Source of the DNA: Gemmobacter nectariphilus DSM 15620
Lineage (GTDB): Bacteria > Pseudomonadota > Alphaproteobacteria > Rhodobacterales > Rhodobacteraceae
Assembly (NCBI RefSeq): GCF_000429765.1
Contig: NZ_AUCM01000010.1
Location: 116,181 to 180,180 of the forward strand
Direction: 5' to 3'
DNA: 64,000 bases
The number at the start of each line of letters is the position of its first letter. Positions within the stretch are counted from its first letter, which is position 1. Of this stretch, positions 1-11,653 are shown one piece after another. The position numbers and the translations under genes were made by a program. The notes beneath the pieces were generated by a model. It saw only the letters and a program-made list of their open reading frames with translations. It made no database searches and had not been told where the DNA came from.

Positions 1-1
1 C

Positions 2-1372
2 GGCCTTGCCAAAAGCTGGGACGTGTCGGACGACGGCACGACCTATACCTTCCATCTGCGCGACGATGTCACCTTCTGCGATGGCAAGAAGATGACCGCC
101 GCCGATGTCGCCTACAGCTTCAACCGCTGGATCAACCCGGAAACCAAATCGCCCGTCGCCTGGCGCGCCGGCCCGGTCGACAAGATCACCGCGATCGACG
201 ACACCACGCTGGAATACAAGCTCAAGGCGCCGTTCTCGGAGCTGCTTTACCAGCTGACGCAGAACTTTGCCGTGGTGATCGACAAGGACACGGTCGAAAA
301 GCTGGGCCCGGATTTCGGCGTCGCCGGCTTCAACGGCACCGGGCCGTTCTGCTGGGGCGAATGGCTGCCGCGCGACCGTTTCACCATGACGCGCAACCCC
401 AACTACACCTGGGGCCCCGATTTCTATGAAAACACCGGGCCGGCCAAGGTGGAAAAGGTCACCTGGAGCATCATCCCCGAGGCGAACACCATCACCGCCG
501 CGCTGATGACCGGCCAGGTCGATGCGACCAACTATGCGCCCTACATCGCGCTTGACCAGTTCGAGGCAACGCCGGGCTTTGTCGTCAGCGCCTCGGAATC
601 GGCGCGCTACACCTATTTCGTCGGCTTCAAGCTGGACAAGCCCACGGTGTCCGATCTGGCCGTGCGCCAGGCGATCAACTACGCCTTTGACCGCGCCGCG
701 CTGGTCGAGGACCAGTTCTATGGCAAGGTGTTGCCCGCCTACAGCTATATCGCCACCGACACGCTGGACTGGAACCCCGAGGTCGAGAAGGTGATGATCA
801 CCACCCACGACGTCGACAAGGCCAAGGCCCTGCTGGACGAGGCCGGCTGGAAAGTCGGTGCCGATGGCATCCGCGAAAAGGACGGCGTCAAGCTGAAGCC
901 AGTGCTCTACAGCCTGTCGGGCGTGTGGCCCAACATCATCCAGGCGGTGCAGGCCGAACTGCTGAAGGTCGGCATCGACGTGCAGCTGAACGTCTTTGAT
1001 CCGACCGTCGGCTGGGGCAAGCTGGCGACCCAGGAATTCGACATGTTCACCATGGCCTATCCCTATGTCTCGGCCGGTGACGCGATGAACCTCTATTTCC
1101 GCTCCAGCAACCGCCCGGCGCCGAACCGCACCAACTGGGCCGACGAGGACACCGACAAGTGGCTGGCCGCCGGGTCTTCGGCGCTCAACGATGCGGGCCG
1201 GGCCGAGAACTTCGGCAAGGTGCTCTACAAGGTGCACGAGGCGATGAACTGGATGCCGCTCTATCATGCGCCGATCATCATCGTGCAGTCGGACAAGCTG
1301 AAGCCGATGACGGCCCACCCGATCTATGGCGCGGCCTATTACAAGGGCCTCGGTCTGGAAGTGGTGAAGTAA
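2..1372 (+). CDS. ABC transporter substrate-binding protein, family 5 (partial, 5' end outside window)
   Basis: This is the periplasmic solute-binding subunit of a peptide/nickel-type (SBP_bac_5, DppA/OppA-like) ABC importer. The reading frame is open to the left edge, so the signal peptide and N-terminal lobe are missing. The visible part starts in the typical SWDVSDDGTTYTFHLR region and runs through the family's C-terminal lobe to TAA at 1370-1372. Two matching ABC ATPase genes follow at once, so it belongs to that transporter. No permease gene lies between binding protein and ATPases; the permeases must be upstream of the window or elsewhere. The family is certain. The substrate is unknown; the amidohydrolase and aminotransferase downstream suggest an amine- or amide-bearing small molecule. 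Confidence 0.93.
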   Translation, partial: GLAKSWDVSDDGTTYTFHLRDDVTFCDGKKMTAADVAYSFNRWINPETKSPVAWRAGPVDKITAIDDTTLEYKLKAPFSELLYQLTQNFAVVIDKDTVEKLGPDFGVAGFNGTGPFCWGEWLPRDRFTMTRNPNYTWGPDFYENTGPAKVEKVTWSIIPEANTITAALMTGQVDATNYAPYIALDQFEATPGFVVSASESARYTYFVGFKLDKPTVSDLAVRQAINYAFDRAALVEDQFYGKVLPAYSYIATDTLDWNPEVEKVMITTHDVDKAKALLDEAGWKVGADGIREKDGVKLKPVLYSLSGVWPNIIQAVQAELLKVGIDVQLNVFDPTVGWGKLATQEFDMFTMAYPYVSAGDAMNLYFRSSNRPAPNRTNWADEDTDKWLAAGSSALNDAGRAENFGKVLYKVHEAMNWMPLYHAPIIIVQSDKLKPMTAHPIYGAAYYKGLGLEVVK

Positions 1373-1389
1373 GCCCCTGATCCCTGGCC

Positions 1390-1411
1390 GGTCCCGCGTC
1401 TTCGCGGGGCC
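1390..1411 (+). terminator. Intra-operon stem-loop after the binding-protein gene
   Basis: A 9-bp stem (1390-1398 with 1403-1411, one G-T pair) closes a TCTT loop 18 bases after the binding-protein stop codon. There is no T-run. Hairpins here are common after binding-protein genes, where they protect the 3' end or attenuate transcription into the ATPase genes; that role is inferred. Confidence 0.5.
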
Positions 1412-1444
1412 GATCCTGCCCTGCTGCCATCCCCGGAGTCCCCG

Positions 1445-2437
1445 ATGCCCGATGCCGACCCGCTTCTCGAGGTGCGCGACCTGCATGTCCATTTCCACAC
1501 GGATGCCGGCCTGTTCCGCGCGGTCGATGGCATCAGCTTTTCGGTGCCGCGCGGCAAGACGCTGGGCATCGTGGGGGAATCGGGCTGCGGAAAATCGGTG
1601 ACCTCGCTGGCCATCATGCGGCTGCTGGCACAGCCCCCGGCGCGCTATGCTGGCGGCGACATCCTGTTCGAAGGCAAAAGCCTGCTGAAGCTGTCCGAGG
1701 CCGAGATGCGCAAGCTGCGCGGCGGCAAGATCGGCATGATCTTCCAGGAACCGATGACCAGCCTGAACCCGGTCTATACGATCGCGGACCAGATCATCGA
1801 ATCCCTGCGCGCCCATGGCATGACCGATCGCGCCAGGGCCCGCGCCCGGGCCATCGAGATGCTGAAGATGGTCGGCCTGCCCTCGCCCGAAAAGCGCGCC
1901 GACGACTTTCCGCACCAGCTTTCGGGCGGTCAGCGGCAGCGGGTGATGATCGCCCTTGCGCTGGCGAACGATCCGCAACTGCTGATCGCGGATGAACCCA
2001 CCACGGCGCTGGACGTGACGATCCAGGCGCAGATCCTGGCGCTGATGCGCGATCTGTCGGCGCGCACCGGGGCATCCGTCGTGCTGATCACCCACGACCT
2101 GGGCGTCGTTGCCGAAACCTGTGACGAGGTGGTGGTGATGTATGCCGGGAATGTCGTCGAACGCGCCCCCGTCGCCTCGCTGTTCGAGGCGCCGCAGCAT
2201 CCCTATACCATCGGTCTGATGGCCGCCGTGCCGCGCATCGACACCACCTCGGACCGGCTGGAGACGATCCCCGGATCGGTCCCGCCGCCCTATATGCTGA
2301 TCCCCGGCTGCAAGTTCGCCTCGCGTTGTCCGCTGGCCGATGGCCGCTGCACCGCCGAACGCCCGCCCTTGCGGGAAATCGCCCCGTCGCATTTCGTCGC
2401 CTGCTGGCAGGCCCCTATCGAGGAGGCCACCCGATGA
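1445..2437 (+). CDS. Oligopeptide/dipeptide-type ABC transporter ATP-binding protein (DppD-like)
   Basis: This 330-residue protein is the first of two ATPase subunits that power the peptide-type importer at the inner face of the cytoplasmic membrane. Walker A (GESGCGKS) is at about residues 44-51, the signature LSGGQRQR near 159, and Walker B (LLIADEP) near 178-184. The C-terminal extension carries the Cys-containing oligopeptide-transporter motif ([14 protein letters not shown]), typical of DppD/OppD and absent from most ABC ATPases. The ATG at 1445 lies 72 bases after the binding-protein gene. The TGA overlaps the ATG of the next ATPase (ATGA at 2434-2437), which indicates translational coupling. 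The substrate cannot be read from the sequence. Confidence 0.95.
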   Translation: MPDADPLLEVRDLHVHFHTDAGLFRAVDGISFSVPRGKTLGIVGESGCGKSVTSLAIMRLLAQPPARYAGGDILFEGKSLLKLSEAEMRKLRGGKIGMIFQEPMTSLNPVYTIADQIIESLRAHGMTDRARARARAIEMLKMVGLPSPEKRADDFPHQLSGGQRQRVMIALALANDPQLLIADEPTTALDVTIQAQILALMRDLSARTGASVVLITHDLGVVAETCDEVVVMYAGNVVERAPVASLFEAPQHPYTIGLMAAVPRIDTTSDRLETIPGSVPPPYMLIPGCKFASRCPLADGRCTAERPPLREIAPSHFVACWQAPIEEATR

Positions 2438-3495
2438 AGCCGCCCGTTCTGGAAGCCATGAACCTGTCCAAGCACTATCCGGTGCACAAGGGCATCCTGA
2501 ACCGCCAGATCGGCGCGGTGCAGGCGGTGTCGGACGTGAACTTCCGCCTGATGGAGGGCGAGACCCTTGCCATCGTGGGCGAATCCGGCTGCGGCAAGTC
2601 CACGCTGGGGCGCGCCCTCCTGCGGCTGTCGGAACCCACCGCCGGCAATGTCCTGCTGGATGGCAAGGACATCACCACCCTGCCCCCCGGCCAGCTGCGC
2701 GACAAGCGGCGCGAGATGCAGATGGTGTTCCAGGATCCCTTCGGCTCGCTCAACCCGCGCATGACGGTGCGCGAGACACTGCTGGAGCCGATCATCCTGC
2801 ACAAGGTGGCAACCGGGGCCGCCGCCGAGGCGATGGTGTCGGACCTGCTGAAAACCGTCGGCCTGTCGGATTTCCACGCCGGGCGCTATCCGCATGAATT
2901 CTCGGGCGGGCAGCGCCAGCGGATCTGCATTGCCCGGGCGCTGGCGACGAAACCGCGCATCATCGTCTGCGACGAGCCGGTTTCGGCGCTGGATGTGTCG
3001 GTGCAGGCGCAGATCGTGAACCTGCTTCAGGATCTGCAACGCCAGTTCGGCCTGTCCTATGTGTTCATCAGCCACGATCTGGCGGTGGTGCGCCATATCG
3101 CGGACCGGGTGGCCGTGATGTATCTGGGGCGCATCGTGGAAATGGGCGATGCGGAAACCATCTTCCGCGACCCGCGCCATCCCTATACCCGCGCCCTGGT
3201 GGCGGCCGCGCCCAAGCCGGTGCCCGGCGCCGCCCTGCCCGACCGCGCGGTCAAGGGCGACATGCCCAGCGCGCTGAACCCGCCATCGGGCTGTGCCTTC
3301 CACACCCGCTGCCCCATCGCGCGCGACATCTGCGCGCGTGACCGGCCCGATCTGCGCGAGACGGCAGGCAAGCAGGTCGCCTGCCATTTCCCTGACGAGG
3401 CAGCGACGATCCCCGCCTCGGTCGCCGCGCCCATGTCGGGCGTGCTGCAACAACGCCTGGCGGTTCTGGACCGCCGCCGCGCTGCCCAAGGCTAG
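2434..3495 (+). CDS. Oligopeptide/dipeptide-type ABC transporter ATP-binding protein (DppF-like)
   Basis: This is the second ATPase (353 residues) of the same importer. Walker A (GESGCGKS) is at about 49-56, followed by FSGGQRQR, the Walker B region IIVCDEP, and the C-terminal Cys motif [14 protein letters not shown]. The frame is open further upstream, but the ATG at 2434 is chosen because it forms an ATGA overlap with dppD-like TGA and opens with [15 protein letters not shown], where DppF proteins usually begin. The stop codon is part of TAGGAGGA, which also provides the ribosome binding site of the amidohydrolase 10 bases downstream, so the operon continues. Confidence 0.95.
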   Translation: MKPPVLEAMNLSKHYPVHKGILNRQIGAVQAVSDVNFRLMEGETLAIVGESGCGKSTLGRALLRLSEPTAGNVLLDGKDITTLPPGQLRDKRREMQMVFQDPFGSLNPRMTVRETLLEPIILHKVATGAAAEAMVSDLLKTVGLSDFHAGRYPHEFSGGQRQRICIARALATKPRIIVCDEPVSALDVSVQAQIVNLLQDLQRQFGLSYVFISHDLAVVRHIADRVAVMYLGRIVEMGDAETIFRDPRHPYTRALVAAAPKPVPGAALPDRAVKGDMPSALNPPSGCAFHTRCPIARDICARDRPDLRETAGKQVACHFPDEAATIPASVAAPMSGVLQQRLAVLDRRRAAQG

Positions 3496-3504
3496 GAGGA
3501 GCCC

Positions 3505-4938
3505 ATGCGCAAGGTCATCAACGCAGGTCACATCATCGCCTTTCAAGACGGCGGCCACCGCCATCTGACGAATGGCCATATCGTGGTGGAACACGACCGC
3601 ATCGCCCATGTCGGCGGCGGCACATTCACCGGCCAGGCCGACGAGGTGATCGACGCCCGCCACCAGATCATCACGCCCGGTTTCGTCAACACCCATTCCC
3701 ACCTGTCGGAATCGCCGCTGGACAAGTCCTTTGTCGAGGATCGCGGGCCGCGCAACTTCTACCTGTCTGGCCTGTTCGAGTTCCTGACCGCGCGCAAGGG
3801 CGCCATGACCAACGAGGCCCGCAAGGCGGCGGTGGACTTCTCGATGCACGAGCTGATCCGCACCGGCACCACGACTATCGTGGAACTGGGCCTGATGGGC
3901 CCCTATGTTGCCGAGCAATGCGAAAAGGCCGGGCTGCGCGCCTGGATCGGCGAGATGTATTCCTCGACCACCTGGTTCACCGACGATGGCCGCACCGTCA
4001 GCTATCGCCCGCGCGGCGACGATGGCGCGGCGGGGCTGGCCCATGCGGTGAAGTTCGTCGAGGACTATTCCGGCCGGGCGAACGGGCGGATTCAAGGGTT
4101 CCTCAGCCCTGCCCAGGTCGATACCTGTTCCGAAGACCTGCTGCGGAAAACCAAGGCGCTGGCGCGCGAGATGGGGGTTCCGACCGCGCTGCATACCTCG
4201 CAATCGGTGCCCGAGTTTCAGGAAATGGTGCGCCGTCATGGCTGCTCGCCCATCGAATGGCTGGACCGCATCGGCTTTCTGGGGCCAGAACTGATCATGG
4301 GCCATGCGATCATGCCGGGCGGGTCAAGCTGGGTGAACTATCACGCCCCCGATCTGGACCTGCTGGCAGACAGCGGCACCAATGTCGCGCATTGCGTCTG
4401 GGTCTATTGCCGGCGCGGCATCGCGATGGACAGCTATGCGAAATACCTCGACAAGGGCATCACCATGACCCTTGGCACCGACACCTGCCCGCAAAGCATG
4501 ATCGAAGGGCTGCGCTGGACCGCTGTCATGTCCAAGGTGCAGGACCGCCGGACCGAAGTGGCGACAGCGGCCGATGTGTTCAACTCGGCCACGCTGGCGG
4601 GTGCCAAGGCGCTGGGGCGCGACGATCTGGGCCGCATTGCCAAGGGGGCCAAGGCGGACCTGCTGTTCTGGGAAACCGCCAGCATGACCATGACCCCGAT
4701 GCGCGATCCGGTGCGCAACATCGTCTATTCGGCCCAGAGCGACGATCTGCATTCCAGCATGATCGACGGGGTTTTCGTGATGCGCGACCGGATCGTTCCG
4801 GGCTATGACTTGGGCACGCTGACCGCAAACCTGCAAAAGGGCGCCCGTCACATGTGGGACAACATGCATGTCGAGGACTGGGCCCACCGCACCATTGACC
4901 AGCTGTCGCCCAACAGCTTTCCGGAATACCGCGCCTAA
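3505..4938 (+). CDS. Amidohydrolase, TRZ/ATZ (chlorohydrolase/cytosine-deaminase-like) family
   Basis: This 477-residue cytoplasmic metal-dependent hydrolase most likely deaminates or dechlorinates a heterocycle, or hydrolyses a related C-N bond. It has an N-terminal composite beta-domain, then the TIM-barrel metal motif HSH at H64/H66, a third His in TALHTSQS near 230, a fourth His in MGHAIM near 267, and the catalytic Asp in GTDTCP near 326. These fit the subtype III amidohydrolases that include AtzA/TrzN, SAH/MTA deaminase and guanine deaminase. A strong AGGAGGA Shine-Dalgarno overlaps the preceding stop. It sits between a peptide-type ABC importer and a class III aminotransferase, so it probably acts on the imported compound. 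The true substrate is unknown. Confidence 0.85.
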   Translation: MRKVINAGHIIAFQDGGHRHLTNGHIVVEHDRIAHVGGGTFTGQADEVIDARHQIITPGFVNTHSHLSESPLDKSFVEDRGPRNFYLSGLFEFLTARKGAMTNEARKAAVDFSMHELIRTGTTTIVELGLMGPYVAEQCEKAGLRAWIGEMYSSTTWFTDDGRTVSYRPRGDDGAAGLAHAVKFVEDYSGRANGRIQGFLSPAQVDTCSEDLLRKTKALAREMGVPTALHTSQSVPEFQEMVRRHGCSPIEWLDRIGFLGPELIMGHAIMPGGSSWVNYHAPDLDLLADSGTNVAHCVWVYCRRGIAMDSYAKYLDKGITMTLGTDTCPQSMIEGLRWTAVMSKVQDRRTEVATAADVFNSATLAGAKALGRDDLGRIAKGAKADLLFWETASMTMTPMRDPVRNIVYSAQSDDLHSSMIDGVFVMRDRIVPGYDLGTLTANLQKGARHMWDNMHVEDWAHRTIDQLSPNSFPEYRA

Positions 4939-4962
4939 GGCGCGCCAGACAGGACGAAACCG

Positions 4963-6309
4963 ATGGACATTCTTCCCAACTCGACCGAAGCGCGCGACAT
5001 CCGCTATCAGATGCCCGCCGCGGCCGACATGCGCAAACACGAAGAGACCGGATCGGTCGTCATCGAACGCGGCGAGGGGATCTACGTCTACGACAACACC
5101 GGCAAGCGCTATATCGAGGGGCTGGCAGGCCTGTGGTCGGTCGCCGTCGGCTTTGGCGAGCCGCGTCTGGCCAAGGCTGCGTTCGAGCAGATGTCGAGGC
5201 TGCCCTATTACCACCAGTTCAACTACAAGACCCACGGGCCTTCGGTGGATCTGGCGGAAAAGATCCTCTCGATGATCCCGTTCCCGATGTCGAAGGTGCA
5301 TTTCACCTCGTCGGGGTCCGAGGCGAACGATCTGGTGGCCAAGATGGTCTGGTATCGGTCCAACGCGATGGGCAAGCCGGAAAAGAAAAAGATCATCGGC
5401 CGGATCAAGGGCTATCACGGCGTGACCATCGCCGCCGGCTCGATCACCGGGATCGAGCGCAACCATACCAGCTTTGACCTGCCGCTGGACCGGATGGTCC
5501 ATACCTCGTGCCCCAGCTTCGAGCTGTTCGGGGCCGAGGGCGAGACCGAAGCCCAGTTCACCGCCCGCATGCTGGCCGATCTGGAAGCGCTGATCGAGCG
5601 TGAAGGCCCCGAGACCATCGCCGCCATGTGGGGCGAGCCGGTGATGGGCGCGGGCGGCGTGCTGCCGCCGCCGGCAGGGTATTGGGCCGGGGTGCAGGCG
5701 ATCCTGAAGAAGCATGACATTCTGCTGGTCGCCGACGAGGTGATCTGCGGGTTCGGCCGCACCGGCAAGATGTTCGCCTGCGAGACCTATGGTATCGTGC
5801 CCGATGTGCTGGTGCTGTCGAAACAGCTGTCGTCGTCCTATCTGCCGCTGTCGGCCATCGTGATCAACGATGCCTTCTATCAGCCGGTGGCCGATGAATC
5901 GCACCGCATCGGCTCGTTCGGCCATGGCTTCACCGCCTCGGGCCATCCGGTGGCGACGGCCGTGGGGCTGGAGAACCTGAAGATCATCGAGGAACGCGAT
6001 CTGGTCGGCAATGCCGCCCGGCTGGCGCCGATGTTCCAGGCGGGGCTGAAAGAGCTGGCGCAGCATCCGCTGGCCCGGCACGCCCGGGGCGTCGGGCTGA
6101 TCGGCGCGGTAGAGCTGAAAGGCTGGGACAAGCCAGGCGCGGCTGGCGCCTTTGTTGCAGACCGGATGCAGGCCGAAGGGCTGATCATTCGCGGTATCGG
6201 CGATTCGATCTGTTTCTGCCCGCCGCTGATCATCACCGAGGCGCAGGTGAAGGAGATGTTTGCCATCGCCAAGGCGGCACTCGACGCGGTGGCGGCCGAG
6301 CGGGGCTGA
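4963..6309 (+). CDS. Class III PLP-dependent aminotransferase (omega-amino acid:pyruvate type)
   Basis: This 448-residue fold-type I PLP enzyme transfers an amino group from an omega-amino acid or amine to an oxo-acid such as pyruvate. The sequence shows GLWSVAVGFG in the N-terminal part, the PLP-pyridine Asp at D258 in VADEVICGFGRTGK, and the Schiff-base Lys at K287 in LSKQLSSSY. The tail ICFCPPLIITEAQV is typical of the omega-aminotransferase branch. It lies 24 bases after the amidohydrolase, in the same direction, and is the last gene of the apparent operon. The sequence suggests transamination of the amine produced or imported by the upstream genes; the exact substrate is not readable. 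Confidence 0.9.
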   Translation: MDILPNSTEARDIRYQMPAAADMRKHEETGSVVIERGEGIYVYDNTGKRYIEGLAGLWSVAVGFGEPRLAKAAFEQMSRLPYYHQFNYKTHGPSVDLAEKILSMIPFPMSKVHFTSSGSEANDLVAKMVWYRSNAMGKPEKKKIIGRIKGYHGVTIAAGSITGIERNHTSFDLPLDRMVHTSCPSFELFGAEGETEAQFTARMLADLEALIEREGPETIAAMWGEPVMGAGGVLPPPAGYWAGVQAILKKHDILLVADEVICGFGRTGKMFACETYGIVPDVLVLSKQLSSSYLPLSAIVINDAFYQPVADESHRIGSFGHGFTASGHPVATAVGLENLKIIEERDLVGNAARLAPMFQAGLKELAQHPLARHARGVGLIGAVELKGWDKPGAAGAFVADRMQAEGLIIRGIGDSICFCPPLIITEAQVKEMFAIAKAALDAVAAERG

Positions 6310-6326
6310 GGCGTTACCGGCAGGGA

Positions 6327-6404
6327 TGGGGGGCGCTGCCCCCTGTCACTGCCGCGCGGCGTCAAGGGCAGTCCTGCCCCCGGGGTATTTTGAAAAAGGC
6401 AAAG
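6327..6404 (+). repeat. Dispersed intergenic element, copy 1
   Basis: A GGGGGC-GCT-GCCCCC hairpin (6329-6343) is followed by a C/G run and the AT-rich core GGGGTATTTTGAAAAAGGC at 6382-6400. It lies between the convergent aminotransferase and proB genes. See the repeat-family finding. Confidence 0.7.
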
Positions 6405-6544
6405 CGGCCTTGAGAAAGGCCGGGAGATTGCCGGGCGGGGGCGCCGGTTTGTTCGCGCGCCCTGACAGGGCACGCGCAAGCGAGTTGAGGCCAGCGTATG
6501 CCCAAGGGGGGCTGCGGTGATCGGGCCGCGGAGATGGCCCGACG

Positions 6545-8745
<2,201 letters not shown>

Positions 8746-9102
8746 CTATCGCGCAAGGCAGCGCAGCACCCAGACGTCATAGCGCGGATGATCCAGCGCC
8801 GACAAGGCCGGGCTGGAGGCCACCATCCAGCCCGAGAACACCGGCGCCTCTTGCAGGCTGTCGCGGATGGTCAGATGGGCATAGGCCTCGCCCGTCGGAT
8901 TGTCGGCCGGATAACGGCAGCTGTCGAGCTGGATGGTCAGCCGCCCCCAGACCGCCGATTGCCCGCGCGACATTTCGACATCGGCCGTCTCGCCCGAGGC
9001 CTTGTCCAGCCAGCGCAGTTCCGCGCCCGGCGCCTCGGTCATGGTCTGGGCGCCTGCCGCACTGCCGGCCAGACACAGGGCAAGGGCCGCGCGCCGGATC
9101 AT
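8746..9102 (-). CDS. DUF2155 domain-containing periplasmic protein
   Basis: This small 118-residue protein has an N-terminal signal peptide ([18 protein letters not shown]) and the DUF2155 pattern, including LRWLDKASGETADVEMSRGQ, LDSCRYPADNP and the ending FSGWMVASSPALSALDHPRYDVWVL. Two Cys residues in the mature part (CRY and the C near the end) could form a disulfide. No function is established for the family. It overlaps mlaD by four bases (ATGA) and follows NDUFA12 and mlaD, a gene group common in alphaproteobacteria, so an envelope role is plausible but not shown. Confidence 0.85.
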   Translation of the reverse strand: MIRRAALALCLAGSAAGAQTMTEAPGAELRWLDKASGETADVEMSRGQSAVWGRLTIQLDSCRYPADNPTGEAYAHLTIRDSLQEAPVFSGWMVASSPALSALDHPRYDVWVLRCLAR

Positions 9103-9581
9103 TGGCCGGCCCCGCCCCCGTTCTTGAGCGTGTCTTCGGCCGCGCCGCCGACAAACTTCATCAGAAGCGAGGTCAGGCTGACGGCACCCTGCGTATCCTC
9201 GACCTCGGCGCCCGGCTCCAGATTGAAGGGCGACCCGCCGGGCATGATTTCCAGGAAATTGCCGCCCAGCAGCCCTTCGGACGAGATCAGCGCCGTGCTG
9301 TCGTCGGGCAGTTCGATCCCGTCGCGGATGGTAAAGCGCGCCTCGGCCATGAAGGTCTGGGGGTTCAGATCAAGCTTGGTGATCGCCCCGATCTTGACCC
9401 CGCCCATGCGCACATCGGTGCCGACCCGCACCCCCTCGACAGAGCGGAAGGCGGCGCGCAGTTCATAATTGCCGGGCTGAGGCCCAAGCCCCGTGACCTG
9501 AGTCGCGTAGAACAGGAACCCCAGCGCAACGGCCAGAACGCCGCCGCCGACGGCGACCTCGGTGAGGTTCTCGCCGCTCAT
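9099..9581 (-). CDS. mlaD: MlaD-family outer-membrane lipid asymmetry protein
   Basis: This 160-residue protein is the inner-membrane-anchored MCE-domain component of a phospholipid transport system. One N-terminal membrane helix (about residues 9-29) is followed by an MCE domain with the typical [21 protein letters not shown] and [14 protein letters not shown] motifs. The frame offers an earlier start at 9593, but ATG at 9581 is chosen because it forms an ATGA overlap with the stop of the NDUFA12 gene. The matching permease and ATPase genes (mlaE, mlaF) are not in this window, which is the usual split arrangement in this group. Confidence 0.92.
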   Translation of the reverse strand: MSGENLTEVAVGGGVLAVALGFLFYATQVTGLGPQPGNYELRAAFRSVEGVRVGTDVRMGGVKIGAITKLDLNPQTFMAEARFTIRDGIELPDDSTALISSEGLLGGNFLEIMPGGSPFNLEPGAEVEDTQGAVSLTSLLMKFVGGAAEDTLKNGGGAGQ

Positions 9582-9952
9582 TCCGGTTGCCACGCCTCAT
9601 AGTCGCGGCGTTCGGCGGGGGCAGCACGGCGCAGCGAGCCGGCGGGCAGATAGGCCGCGTCGGTGCCGGTCAGGTTTTCGTGATGCGGCTTTTCCCAGGG
9701 CTTGTGCGCCAGCGGCTTTTCGGTCGGCGGCTCGTCCCAGGTGTAATGCAGCCAGCCGTGCCAGTCGGGCGGCACGCGGCTGGCTTCCATTTCGCCATTG
9801 AAGATCACCCAGCGCTTCTTGCCATCGCGCGAGCGATAATAGACGTTGCCCTGATCGTCCTCACCCACCTTCACGCCTTTCCGCCAGGTGAAGAAGCGGG
9901 TGTTCAGCGTCTGGCTGTTCCACCAGGTCAGGAAGCTGAGCAGGAATTTCAT
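9578..9952 (-). CDS. NADH:ubiquinone oxidoreductase accessory subunit NDUFA12 homologue
   Basis: This 124-residue protein matches the B17.2/NDUFA12 accessory subunit of respiratory complex I, which in Paracoccus and relatives is a true supernumerary subunit. Diagnostic pieces are [49 protein letters not shown] and HKPWEKPH. The start at 9952 ([10 protein letters not shown]) is chosen over the longer frame because it has a GGAGGAA Shine-Dalgarno about 8 bases upstream and begins where homologues begin. It leads an operon with mlaD and the DUF2155 gene. Confidence 0.93.
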   Translation of the reverse strand: MKFLLSFLTWWNSQTLNTRFFTWRKGVKVGEDDQGNVYYRSRDGKKRWVIFNGEMEASRVPPDWHGWLHYTWDEPPTEKPLAHKPWEKPHHENLTGTDAAYLPAGSLRRAAPAERRDYEAWQPE

Positions 9953-10143
9953 CGGGATTCCTCCGGCATTTGCTTGCCTCTCTATGGACCATCGCTGCGG
10001 CAAGATCCAGCGGCAACGACAGCACAAGATTTCGTCGGCAAAGGGCCCGGAAAACGCCGCATTTCGGCAACCCTATGTTGAGTGTCGCATGTTGAAGTAA
10101 GGCCACAAGTTCAAATCATCTCTGCCACCTCAGGAGGCTCGCC

Positions 10144-11136
10144 GTGTCAGTGACCTCTACGATTGCGAATGTGTACCAGTATACCGGAAGCCTGCTGTCC
10201 CTCTCGACGGGGGGATTGCTCAATGTCAGTGTGCTGAACACAGGAAGCGGCGCGCAGACGGCGACATTCGTCGATGATGACGGAACGTTGAACCAGGCCA
10301 GCGACGGGGTATCCACGGCCTCGATCGGTGGGGGGACGGCCAGCACGATCGACTATCTTGGCGCCGGAACGGCCTCGACGGTCACGCTTCTGGGCATTCC
10401 ATTGCTGTCCGTGCCGGTCATGGCCTTCAAGGTGGACGGCAATGTCTACCTGCATTTCCCGAACGGCCTGCCGCCATTGTCGGGGCTGATGATCTCGTTC
10501 AACATCGACCCTGGCGCCGGGTTCAACCTGCCGAACCCGATGCCGATCTGCCTTGCCAACGGGACCCGAATCCGCACCGCCCGCGGGCTGGTCGCGATTG
10601 AACGGCTTGTTCCTGGCGATATGGTCCAGACGCTGGACCACGGGTTGCAGCCGATCCGCTGGACCGGGCAGCGCATGGTCAGCCGTGCCGAACAGATGAT
10701 CGAGCAGCGCCTGCGCCCGGTCCGGATCGCCGCCGGCGCGCTTGGGCCTGGCCGCCCCCGCCGCGATCTGCAGGTCACGCAGCAGCACCGCATTCTGGTG
10801 CGCATCGGCACGGCCGAGCGGCTGATCGCGGCCAAGCACCTGATCGGGCGCAAGGGTATCGCGCTCAGCCCGGTCGAGCGCCGGATCAGCTATCACCACC
10901 TGCTCTTTGACCGGCACGAGATCATCCTGGCCGAAGGCTGCGCCACCGAATCGCTGTATCTGGGGGAACAGGCGATCAAGGCGCTGCCCGGCCCGGCCCG
11001 GCGCGAGATCGGCCTGTTGTTCCCGATGCTGGCGACCGGCCAGCACCCCGATGCTGCGCGCCCCTTCCTGACACGGCGCGAGGCGATGGCCGAGCGGGTG
11101 CTGCATGGCCTTGGCGCCGGGCGGATCGCGGTCTAG
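10144..11136 (+). CDS. Hint-domain (Hedgehog/intein type 2) protein
   Basis: This 330-residue protein has a low-complexity Gly/Ser/Thr-rich N-terminal part (about 1-130) and a Hint_2 domain that starts at C136 in ICLANGTRIRTARG. Further Hint motifs are VTQQHRILVR and YHHLLFDRHEIILAEG. Such proteins are frequent in Rhodobacteraceae and are thought to be secreted, often by type I systems, though no classical signal peptide is seen here. The Hint Cys implies a possible self-cleaving or ester-forming reaction; this is inferred. The start is GTG with an AGGAGG site at 10131-10136. Its TAG overlaps the stop of the convergent ridA-like gene by four bases. A second Hint protein is encoded at 28845-30098. 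Confidence 0.85.
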   Translation: MSVTSTIANVYQYTGSLLSLSTGGLLNVSVLNTGSGAQTATFVDDDGTLNQASDGVSTASIGGGTASTIDYLGAGTASTVTLLGIPLLSVPVMAFKVDGNVYLHFPNGLPPLSGLMISFNIDPGAGFNLPNPMPICLANGTRIRTARGLVAIERLVPGDMVQTLDHGLQPIRWTGQRMVSRAEQMIEQRLRPVRIAAGALGPGRPRRDLQVTQQHRILVRIGTAERLIAAKHLIGRKGIALSPVERRISYHHLLFDRHEIILAEGCATESLYLGEQAIKALPGPARREIGLLFPMLATGQHPDAARPFLTRREAMAERVLHGLGAGRIAV

Positions 11137-11522
11137 CGCGGCTGGTCCGGCAAGCGGGCGGTGACCTCGATCTCGATCTTCATGGCGTCCTCCATCAGGC
11201 GCGCCTCGATCATCGTGGCGGCCGGACGCGCCTTGGCAAAGGCCCGCGACAGCTGGGGCCAGAGCTTGGGGAAATCCTGCCGGTCGGGCAGGATGTAGCG
11301 CACACGCACCACGTCATCCAGCCCGCAGCCGACCTCGGCCAGCGCATGCGAGATCGTGGCAAGCGTGTTGGCGCATTGTGTTTCCACATCCTCGGGCAGC
11401 GTCATCGTGGCATAGTCATAGCCCGTCGTGCCGGACACAAAGACCCAGCCATCCAGCATGACGGCACGGGAATAGCCGATGTCTGCCTCGAATCGCGAGC
11501 CCGAAGAAATCAGTCGCCGCAT
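11133..11522 (-). CDS. RidA family protein (reactive enamine/imine deaminase-like)
   Basis: This 129-residue protein belongs to the YjgF/YER057c/UK114 family. RidA members hydrolyse reactive 2-aminoacrylate-type enamines released by PLP enzymes; many paralogues have other or unknown substrates. The sequence shows the family core (VFVSGTTGYDYATM, DVETQCANTLATISHALAEVG, VVRVRYILPD, ARPAATMIEARLMEDAMKIEIEV). It has an AGGGGG ribosome site and probably its own promoter between it and the divergent SDR gene. It is shorter at the C-terminus and more divergent than housekeeping RidA, so it may be a specialised paralogue. Confidence 0.88.
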   Translation of the reverse strand: MRRLISSGSRFEADIGYSRAVMLDGWVFVSGTTGYDYATMTLPEDVETQCANTLATISHALAEVGCGLDDVVRVRYILPDRQDFPKLWPQLSRAFAKARPAATMIEARLMEDAMKIEIEVTARLPDQPR

Positions 11523-11653
11523 AAGTCAACCCCCTTGTGCCTTGATGCTGGCCAGCCCCGCCACCAGCACGGCACCGCGCCGGGTCCGGGGCATGGACCT
11601 TGCCGCAGCGCCACCTTAGCGTCGCCGCGACCGGCTGATAAGGGAGAGATGAC

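Noticed and set aside
2290-4305. Open frame of 671 codons on the minus strand
   Set aside because: It runs antisense to the two ABC/amidohydrolase genes, with no start context or recognisable motif. The frame is open because of high GC at third positions.
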